NCBI GenBank assembly: GCA_963702165.1 | Contig: OY969722.1 | Location: 1,302,001-1,366,000, forward strand | Direction: 5' to 3' | DNA from: Terrimesophilobacter sp963702165 | GTDB lineage: Bacteria; Actinomycetota; Actinomycetes; Actinomycetales; Microbacteriaceae | DNA: 64,000 nucleotides | Shown: in pieces, positions 53,277 through 59,860 of the stretch | How the letters are laid out: every line of letters starts with the position of its first letter | How positions within the stretch are numbered: the stretch's first letter is position 1 | Notes under the pieces: model-generated | Database searches by the model: none | Told to the model about the DNA's origin: nothing | Seen by the model: the letters and a program-made list of their open reading frames with translations, nothing else | Made by a program: the position numbers and the translations under genes

Positions 53277-53851
53277 GTCCGCTCCCCCTGCTCGATCTCG
53301 ATCCGGATGCCGTCGCCGATGTCGACGATGCTGCCCGAGAAGGCGACCATCGACTCCCCGCGTCTCAGCGTGAGCGGTTCCGCTCCGGGCAGCAGCACCG
53401 TTGTGCCGTTGGTCGGGCTGAGGCTCGTGACGACGACGGTGCGACCCTCCTGGCGCACCGACACGTGGGTCGCGGAGATCTCGCGCCGCCGGGACGGCAC
53501 ACGCACCAGCCGGAACGCCTTGCCGCCGGTGATGCGCGGCGTGCTCGGCGCTCGGCCGATGAACGCTGGCACCTCGAGGCTGAACTCGTGGCTGCCGATC
53601 CGGATGCGGCTGCTGACCAGCGGGGTCGCGGGCATCTCTTCGGGGAGCTGCTCTGCCACGCCGGCCGGCGCCGGCTGCACGGCCGGTGTCGGCACCGGAC
53701 GGGTGGCTGGATGGCCCGCATCCTGCAGCAGGATGATCGTGTCGTCGTCGGCGACATCAGCATCGTCGGCCGGTGCGTGCTGGATCGGCCCGATGATGAC
53801 GGTGTCGTCGACGTCTGATCGCACGGGAAGATACTTCCACATCCACCCCAC
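53273..53851 (-). CDS. FHA-domain protein
   Basis: A 192-residue protein (GTG 53851; ATG 53842 is an alternative giving MWKYLPVRSD). It has an Asp/Pro-rich N-terminal half and a C-terminal FHA domain (about 80-188): FIGRAPSTPRITGG, EISATHVSV and PTNGTTVLLPG, which hold the phosphothreonine-binding Arg, Ser and Asn. It is the first gene of the kinase cluster and overlaps the phosphatase gene. It starts 15 nt behind patD on the same strand, with two small hairpins in between (53846-53863 and 53861-53875). Confidence 0.87.
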   Translation of the reverse strand: MGWMWKYLPVRSDVDDTVIIGPIQHAPADDADVADDDTIILLQDAGHPATRPVPTPAVQPAPAGVAEQLPEEMPATPLVSSRIRIGSHEFSLEVPAFIGRAPSTPRITGGKAFRLVRVPSRRREISATHVSVRQEGRTVVVTSLSPTNGTTVLLPGAEPLTLRRGESMVAFSGSIVDIGDGIRIEIEQGERT

Positions 53852-53866
53852 GAACAGGTGGGGAAG

Positions 53867-55297
53867 CTACTTCCCGATGTAGGACATCACGTGCTTGATG
53901 CGCGTGTAGTCCTCGAATCCGTAGCTCGAGAGGTCCTTGCCGTAGCCCGAGTGCTTGAAGCCGCCGTGCGGCATCTCGGCGACGATCGGGATGTGCGTGT
54001 TGATCCAGACGCAGCCGAAGTCGAGGTGCTTGGCGAAGCGCATCGCCCGGCCGTGATCCCTGGTCCACACCGATGAGGCCAGGCCGTACTGCACGCCGTT
54101 CGCCCACTCGAGGGCCTGCTCTTCGCCGGTGAACGATTGCACCGTGATGACGGGACCGAAGATCTCGTTCTGGATGGCGTCGTCGCTCTGCCTGAGGCCA
54201 CTGACGATGGTGGGCTCGTAGAAGTAGCCGGACTCCCCCTGCCTGCGCCCGCCGACTTCGACGTTGGCGTTCGATGGGAGCGACTCGATGACACCCTTGA
54301 CGCGCTCGAACTGGTTCAGGTTGTTGAGCGGCCCGAACAGCACGTCCTCGGTCGGGGCGCCGGTGCGCACGTTCGCGCGAACGTACTGGACGGCGGCCGC
54401 GACGAACTCGTCGTGAATCGACTCGTGCACGAGAACCCGCGTCGCCGCGGTGCAGTCCTGGCCGGCGTTGAAGTAGCCGGCGGTGGCGATGCCCTCCACC
54501 GCCTTGTCGATATCGGCGTCGTCGAAGACGATGACCGGCGCCTTGCCGCCGAGCTCGAGGTGGACGCGCTTGAGGTCGCTCGCGGCCTCGCGCGCCACCT
54601 CCATGCCGGCACGGACCGAACCCGTGACGGAGACCATCTGCGGGATCCGGTGCCTGATCATGGCTGCGCCGGTGGTGCGGTCTCCGGTGATGACGTTGAG
54701 CACGCCGGGCGGCAGGAACTCGGCGGCCACCTCGGCGAGCAGCAGCGTCGAGGTTGGCGTGGTGTCGCTGGGCTTCAGCACGGTCGTGTTGCCCGCGGCG
54801 AGCGCCGGGGCGAACTTCCACACCGCCATGTTGAGGGGGTAGTTCCATGGGGTGACCTGACCGATGACGCCGATCGGCTCGCGGCGGATGCTCGAGGTGT
54901 GGTCGGGCATGTACTCGGCGGTCGCCATTCCGGACAGGTGCCTCGCTTCACCGGCGAAGAAGCGGATCTGGTCGACGGAGAGCAGGATCTCGTCCTCGAC
55001 GAGGGTCCCGAGCGGCTTGCCGGTGTCCTTCGACTCTGCTGCGGCGAATTCGTCTGCCCGTGCTTCCATCGCGTCGGCGATGCGGAACAGCGCGAGCTGC
55101 CGCTCGGCGGGAGTTGTCTCTCCCCAGGTCTCGAACGCCTTGGCGGCCGCGGTGAAGGCCGCGTCGACATCCGCGTCGCTCGACACCGGCGAGGTCGCGT
55201 AGGTCTCCTCGGTTACCGGGTCGACGACGCCGAACGATGAGTCGGTGTTCGCCTGCGTGAAGTCACCGTTGACGAAGTTGCGCAGTTCTGTGGTCAT
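53867..55297 (-). CDS. patD: Gamma-aminobutyraldehyde dehydrogenase
   Basis: The enzyme has 476 residues, normal for the NAD-dependent aldehyde dehydrogenase family. Active-site residues are in place: Asn in TPWNYPLNM (~152), E248 (HLELGGKAP) and C282 (NAGQDCTAATR). Overall text (FFAGEARHLSGMATAEYMPDHTSSIRREP) matches PatD/YdcW-type enzymes that oxidise 4-aminobutanal to GABA in putrescine breakdown; betaine-aldehyde dehydrogenase is the alternative. Start ATG 55297: TAGGTT (55304-55309, minus strand) ends 6 nt before it, suggesting a leaderless mRNA. It diverges from the Lrp regulator gene. Confidence 0.9.
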   Translation of the reverse strand: MTTELRNFVNGDFTQANTDSSFGVVDPVTEETYATSPVSSDADVDAAFTAAAKAFETWGETTPAERQLALFRIADAMEARADEFAAAESKDTGKPLGTLVEDEILLSVDQIRFFAGEARHLSGMATAEYMPDHTSSIRREPIGVIGQVTPWNYPLNMAVWKFAPALAAGNTTVLKPSDTTPTSTLLLAEVAAEFLPPGVLNVITGDRTTGAAMIRHRIPQMVSVTGSVRAGMEVAREAASDLKRVHLELGGKAPVIVFDDADIDKAVEGIATAGYFNAGQDCTAATRVLVHESIHDEFVAAAVQYVRANVRTGAPTEDVLFGPLNNLNQFERVKGVIESLPSNANVEVGGRRQGESGYFYEPTIVSGLRQSDDAIQNEIFGPVITVQSFTGEEQALEWANGVQYGLASSVWTRDHGRAMRFAKHLDFGCVWINTHIPIVAEMPHGGFKHSGYGKDLSSYGFEDYTRIKHVMSYIGK

Positions 55298-55384
55298 GTC
55301 TCCAACCTAGCGACTGGCTCAGGGAAACTCCATGCCCAAGGCAACCGATTTCGTCGTGAGAGTGGCGGTAATGTACTGATTCGC

Positions 55385-55413
55385 TTGTACAAGTGCCAGT
55401 TCACTGACAGAAT
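55385..55413 (+). promoter_or_regulatory. Promoter of the Lrp-aminotransferase-oxidase operon
   Basis: TTGTAC (55385-55390), exactly 17 nt, then CAGAAT (55408-55413), whose end lies 6 nt before ATG 55420: a leaderless promoter. The -35 is inside a 10-bp palindrome CTTGTACAAG (55384-55393), a possible autoregulatory site for the Lrp protein and also close to the divergent patD promoter. Confidence 0.6.
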
Positions 55414-55419
55414 CGCTAT

Positions 55420-55887
55420 ATGTCAACGAACGGGAAGAACGGCGGCCTCGATGACGTCTCCAAGGCGATCATCGAACAGTTGCAGAGCGACGGTCGCCGC
55501 TCCTACGCCGAGATCGGCAAGGCTGTCGGGCTCAGCGAGGCCGCTGTGCGGCAGCGCGTGCAGAAGCTGACCGACTCCGGCGTGATGCAGATCGTTGCCG
55601 TGACCGACCCGATGCAGCTGGGGTTCTACCGGCAGGCGATGATCGGGGTTCGCGTCGAGGGCGATTCGACCATCGTCGCCGACCGACTGGCCGCCATCCG
55701 CGAAGTCGACTACGTCGTGCTGACGGCGGGCAGTTTCGACCTCCTGGCAGAGGTCGTCGTCGAGAGCGACGACGAACTGATCGCGTTGCTCAACAAGGAG
55801 ATCAGGAACATTCCGGGCGTGCAGTCCACGGAAACCTTCGTGTACCTGCGACTGAAGAAGCAGTTCTATAACTGGGGAACGAGATAG
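55420..55887 (+). CDS. Lrp/AsnC-family transcriptional regulator
   Basis: A 155-residue regulator with an N-terminal winged helix-turn-helix (VSKAIIEQLQSDGRRSYAEIGKAVGLSEAAVRQRVQKLTDSGVM, about 13-56) and a C-terminal RAM/ligand-sensing domain (about 65-145, VVLTAGSFDLLAEVVVESDDELIALLNKEIRNIPGV). It sits between patD and the aminotransferase/oxidase genes and is probably their local regulator, responding to an amino acid or amine. The aminotransferase gene follows after 4 nt. Confidence 0.93.
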   Translation: MSTNGKNGGLDDVSKAIIEQLQSDGRRSYAEIGKAVGLSEAAVRQRVQKLTDSGVMQIVAVTDPMQLGFYRQAMIGVRVEGDSTIVADRLAAIREVDYVVLTAGSFDLLAEVVVESDDELIALLNKEIRNIPGVQSTETFVYLRLKKQFYNWGTR

Positions 55888-55891
55888 GGAA

Positions 55892-57295
55892 ATGACAACG
55901 ACAACCTCCGCTGGGATCAACCTCAATGAGGCCGACCTTCAGCAAAAGGCCAAAGACCACCTCTGGATGCACTTCGCACGCCAGTCGACGATGGAGACCG
56001 ACGGCGTGCCCATCATCGTGCGCGGCGAGGGACACCACATCTGGGACAGCCGTGGAAAGCGTTACTTCGACGCACTCAGCGGACTGTTCGTCGTCAACGC
56101 GGGGCACGGACGCAAGCGCCTCGCCGAGGCGGCCGCGCGGCAGGCCGAGACGCTGGCCTTCTTCCCCATCTGGTCCTACGCGCATCCGGCGGCCATCGAA
56201 CTTGCCGACCGGCTCGCCGACTACGCTCCCGGTGACCTGAACCACGTGTTCTTCTCGACCGGCGGTGGCGAGGCTGTCGAGACCGCGTTCAAGCTCGCCA
56301 AGGCGTACTGGAAGCTGCAGGGCCGGCCGACCAAGCACAAGGTCATCTCACGCTACGTCGCCTACCACGGCACGCCGCAGGGCGCGCTGGCCATCACCGG
56401 CATCCCGGCGATGAAGGAGATGTTCGAGCCCGTCACCCCCGGCGGGTTCCGGGTGCCGAACACCAACTTCTACCGCGCCAAGGAGATGGGGTACGAGGGC
56501 GAGACCATCGAGGGCTTCGGGCAATGGGCAGCGAACCGCATCGAGGAGATGATCCTCATGGAGGGCCCGGAGACCGTCGCGGCTGTCTTCCTCGAGCCGG
56601 TGCAGAACTCGGGCGGATGCTTCCCGCCGCCTCCCGGCTACTTCCAGCGCGTTCGTGAGATCTGCGACAAGTACGACGTGCTCATGGTCGCCGACGAAGT
56701 GATCACCGGATTCGGCCGCATCGGCAACTGGTTCGCGTCGACCACCTACGGCTTCGTGCCTGACATGATCACCTGCGCGAAGGGCCTCACCAGCGGCTAC
56801 TCCCCCGCAGGGGCGACCATCGTGAGCGACCGCGTGTACGAGCCCTTCCGCACCGGGCAGACCGCGTTCTACCACGGCTACACGTTCGGCGGACACCCCG
56901 TGTCGGCAGCGGTGGCACTCGAGAACCTCAACATCTTCGAGGAGGAGAAGCTCAACGAGCACGTGCGGGAGAACTCGCCGATCTTCCGGGCGACGCTCGA
57001 GAAGCTGCTCGACCTGCCGATCGTCGGCGATGTCCGCGGTGACGGCTACTTCTTCGGGATCGAGCTGGTCAAGGACAAGGACACGCGCGAGACCTTCAAC
57101 GACGAGGAGTCGGAGCGGCTGCTGCGCGGCTTCCTGTCGAAGGCACTGTTCGACGCCGGATTGTACTGCCGCGCGGACGACCGGGGAGACCCGGTGGTGC
57201 AGCTTGCGCCGCCGCTGACCATCGGTCCGGCCGAGTTCGACGAGATCGAGAGCATCCTTCGCTCCGTGCTGAGCGAGGCGTGGACCCGGCTCTGA
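55892..57295 (+). CDS. Class III PLP-dependent aminotransferase (polyamine/omega-amine type)
   Basis: The 467-residue enzyme has the class III fold-type I signature: FFSTGGGEAVETAFKLAKAYWKLQG, EPVQNSGGCFPPPPGYFQRVREICDKYDVLMVADEVITGFGRIG (D268) and the Schiff-base lysine K297 (ITCAKGLTSGY). LDEAD-like N-terminus LQQKAKDHLWMHFARQSTM is typical of the putrescine/spermidine-pyruvate transaminase (SpuC-like) group. It would transfer an amino group to pyruvate, giving alanine and an aminoaldehyde for PatD. The FAD oxidase gene overlaps its end by 16 nt. Confidence 0.88.
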   Translation: MTTTTSAGINLNEADLQQKAKDHLWMHFARQSTMETDGVPIIVRGEGHHIWDSRGKRYFDALSGLFVVNAGHGRKRLAEAAARQAETLAFFPIWSYAHPAAIELADRLADYAPGDLNHVFFSTGGGEAVETAFKLAKAYWKLQGRPTKHKVISRYVAYHGTPQGALAITGIPAMKEMFEPVTPGGFRVPNTNFYRAKEMGYEGETIEGFGQWAANRIEEMILMEGPETVAAVFLEPVQNSGGCFPPPPGYFQRVREICDKYDVLMVADEVITGFGRIGNWFASTTYGFVPDMITCAKGLTSGYSPAGATIVSDRVYEPFRTGQTAFYHGYTFGGHPVSAAVALENLNIFEEEKLNEHVRENSPIFRATLEKLLDLPIVGDVRGDGYFFGIELVKDKDTRETFNDEESERLLRGFLSKALFDAGLYCRADDRGDPVVQLAPPLTIGPAEFDEIESILRSVLSEAWTRL

Positions 57296-58632
57296 CCGAC
57301 AACGCGTCGCACCCGAGCCTCTGGATGGACACGCTCGGGCGCGACGCCGTCGGTCTGCGGGAGCCTCTGCCCGGCGACACCGAGGCGGACGTCGCCATCA
57401 TCGGCGGCGGACTCACCGGCCTGTGGAGCGCCTACTACCTTCTGCAGCACCGGCCCGACCTGCGCGTCGTCGTGCTGGAGAAGCGCTTCGCCGGGTTCGG
57501 CGCCTCCGGACGCAACGGCGGCTGGTGCTCCGCGTTGTTTCCCAAGTCGGCGAGCGCGCTGGAGCGGCGTCACGGTTTCGCCGCCGCGGTCGCAATGCGG
57601 CGGGCGATGGTGGACACGGTGGACGAAGTCGGCAGGGTCGTCGCGGCCGAGGGCATCGACTGCGACTTTCTGAAGGGCGGCACGCTGCTCTTCGCACGCA
57701 CGCCATCCCAGCTGCGAGTCGCACGCGCCGACGTGCTGGAGGCGACCAGGTTCGGCGTCGACGAGCTGCAGATGCTCGCGGACCCCGACCGCGTGCTGGA
57801 TCCATCCTGCGCACGCGTGCATCCGGCGAAGCTGGTGCGCGGCGTCGCCGAGGTGGTGGAGCGCCTCGGCGCAGTGATCCACGAAGCCACCACGGTGACA
57901 TCGTGGGAACCGGGAGTCGTCACCACCGACCGCGGCACGGTGCGGGCCGGCTCGATCATCGTCGCAACCGAGGGCTACGGCGCTTCTATCGCGCAGACCC
58001 ACCGCACTGTGCTTCCGCTGTACTCGCTCATGATCGCCACAGAACCGCTTCCGGACGCGGTCTGGGACGAATTGGGGATCGAACACGGACAGACCTTCTC
58101 CGACTACCGCCACCTGCTGATCTACGGGCAGCGCACGGCCGACAACCGGATCGCATTCGGTGGGCGCGGCGCCAGGTATCACTGGGGCAGCAGCATCCGG
58201 CCCCATTACGACCGCAGCACGCGCGTGTTCCACCATTTGCGCGCGGCGCTCGTCGACCTGTTCCCGCAACTGGCGGACGTCGCTGTCACGCACGGCTGGG
58301 GCGGCCCGCTCGGGGTGCCGCGCGACTGGCACGCCGCGGTGCGGTACGACCAGCACACCGGCATCGGCTGGGCGGGCGGCTACGTCGGCGACGGGCTGTC
58401 GACCACGAACCTGGCCGGGCGCACGCTCGCAGAGCTGATCACCGGCGAACGCACGGAACTGAGCGAGCTGCCCTGGGTCGGGCATCGCTCCCGCGACTGG
58501 GAGCCGGAACCGCTGCGCTTCCTCGGTGCGAACGCCGGGCTTGTCGCGATGGAGGTCGCGGACATCGAGGAGCGCCTCACGAATCGCCCGTCCCTGCTCG
58601 CGCGGGCAATGGGCCCGCTCGTCGGGCAGTGA
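57280..58632 (+). CDS. FAD-binding oxidoreductase, PuuB-like
   Basis: A 450-residue DAO-family flavoenzyme. The dinucleotide motif ADVAIIGGGLTGLWSAYYLL (about 31-50) precedes FAGFGASGRNGGWCSALFP; a C-terminal WAGGYVGDGLSTTNLAGRTLAELI contacts FAD. Similar text occurs in gamma-glutamylputrescine oxidase PuuB and related amine oxidases. The GTG start at 57280 overlaps the aminotransferase stop by 16 nt, so the genes are coupled; the ATG at 57325 would remove only a short N-terminal tail. It presumably oxidises an amine intermediate of polyamine degradation. The substrate is inferred from context. Confidence 0.87.
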   Translation: MDPALTDNASHPSLWMDTLGRDAVGLREPLPGDTEADVAIIGGGLTGLWSAYYLLQHRPDLRVVVLEKRFAGFGASGRNGGWCSALFPKSASALERRHGFAAAVAMRRAMVDTVDEVGRVVAAEGIDCDFLKGGTLLFARTPSQLRVARADVLEATRFGVDELQMLADPDRVLDPSCARVHPAKLVRGVAEVVERLGAVIHEATTVTSWEPGVVTTDRGTVRAGSIIVATEGYGASIAQTHRTVLPLYSLMIATEPLPDAVWDELGIEHGQTFSDYRHLLIYGQRTADNRIAFGGRGARYHWGSSIRPHYDRSTRVFHHLRAALVDLFPQLADVAVTHGWGGPLGVPRDWHAAVRYDQHTGIGWAGGYVGDGLSTTNLAGRTLAELITGERTELSELPWVGHRSRDWEPEPLRFLGANAGLVAMEVADIEERLTNRPSLLARAMGPLVGQ

Positions 58633-58657
58633 CCGGCTCCCAACGCCGCTGAAGTCA

Positions 58658-58717
58658 TTGAGTCGGGAGTTTTGGCCCTTATCCGCTAGCTCATAAGGGC
58701 CAAAACTCCCGACTCAA
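58658..58717. repeat. GAGTCGGGAGT-type long palindrome, copy 2
   Basis: A perfect 25-bp inverted repeat (58658-58682 with 58693-58717) around a 10-nt loop, 25 nt after the oxidase stop. It can act as a terminator, although there is no T-run. Its arm matches copy 1 (36466-36521) in GAGTCGGGAGT and GCCCTT and differs in the 4-5 bases between, with compensating changes in the opposite arm. Confidence 0.75.
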
Positions 58718-58809
58718 CTTGCACAACGAAGTCGTTACGAAGCCCAAACGCGCGGTTCCGCGATTGGCCCGCTGGTAACCTAGACGGGCCAGTTCACCCG
58801 AAGGAACCG

Positions 58810-59856
58810 ATGATCGACGACCCCGAGCTACCCCTCAGGCGGATTCGGCGTCGTCGTCGGCGCTGGCCCGCGATCATCGGAGGGGTGGTCGTGGCGATTC
58901 TCGTCGCCGGAGCGGGCGGCGCCGGAATCTGGGCCGCGAACAACCCACAGCACATCCTGGACCGCGTCACGGTCTGGCAGTTCGAACCAACAGGGGACGT
59001 CGCCGGTCACGTCGAGCGCCTGAAGCTGACCGAGCACGGCGAATACCTGTACTACGCGAGCCAGCCGGAAGTGAACTCCGGAGAAGCGTTCGAGGCGAGT
59101 TGCCCGAGCCGTGACGAGGACTTCGGCATCCTCGGCTGCTACCGGCCCGCCGAGAAGCTCATCTTCATCTTCGACGTCACGGACGAACGCCTCGACGGCA
59201 CAGAGGAGGTCACCGCCGCGCACGAGCTGCTGCATGCGGCGTGGGACCGGATGGACACCGACGAGCGCGATCGCCTCGCCGTGCTGCTCGAGGCAGAGTT
59301 CGACGCCCTCGCCGACGACCAGCGCTTCCAGGCGCGCATGGAGTTCTACGCCAAGACCGAGCCGGGTCAGCATGCCAACGAACTGCACTCGATCATCGGC
59401 ACCGAGGTGCGCGAGCTCGCACCCGAGCTCGAGGAGTACTACGAGCGCTACTTCACCGACCGCAGCATCGTCGTCGACCTGCATGAGCGCTCCAACACCG
59501 TCCTCACCGAACTGCGCGCCGAGGCCAGTGCGCTGGTGGAGCAGCTTGATGCCTTGGCGTTGGAGATCGAGGCCGACTACGACGCGTACACCGCCGGCTA
59601 CGAGCGGCTGAACGTCGACGTGGATCAGTTCAATGCTCGCGCCGACCGCGGCGACTTCGACAGTTCGTTCGCTTTCAACCGGGAACGGGATGCGCTGCTC
59701 TCCCGCCAGAAGGCGCTCGACGCCCTGTTCACCTCCATCCAGGACCGCAAGGGCCAGTACGACGCGATGGTGATCCAGCTCGGCGAGGTCGACGCGACGC
59801 TCGGCGAGCTGCAGCGGGGCCTCAATATCGGCTCCCAGGAAGCCGCCGACCTGTAG
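58810..59856 (+). CDS. Membrane-anchored HExxH protein with coiled-coil tail, unknown
   Basis: The product is 348 residues long. A basic N-terminus (RRIRRRRRRWP) and one membrane segment (20-43) place the rest outside. Residues 60-230 contain AAHELLHAAWDRM (H138, E139, H142), a zinc-metallopeptidase HExxH motif, followed by NELHSIIGTEVRELAPELEEYYERYF (H193, E199), a possible third ligand region. From 230 on the chain is a long coiled coil. GAAGGA precedes ATG 58810 and TAACCT near 58776-58781 is a plausible -10. I recognise no characterised family. A secreted metallopeptidase is inferred from the motif only. Confidence 0.75.
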   Translation: MIDDPELPLRRIRRRRRRWPAIIGGVVVAILVAGAGGAGIWAANNPQHILDRVTVWQFEPTGDVAGHVERLKLTEHGEYLYYASQPEVNSGEAFEASCPSRDEDFGILGCYRPAEKLIFIFDVTDERLDGTEEVTAAHELLHAAWDRMDTDERDRLAVLLEAEFDALADDQRFQARMEFYAKTEPGQHANELHSIIGTEVRELAPELEEYYERYFTDRSIVVDLHERSNTVLTELRAEASALVEQLDALALEIEADYDAYTAGYERLNVDVDQFNARADRGDFDSSFAFNRERDALLSRQKALDALFTSIQDRKGQYDAMVIQLGEVDATLGELQRGLNIGSQEAADL

Positions 59857-59860
59857 CCGA

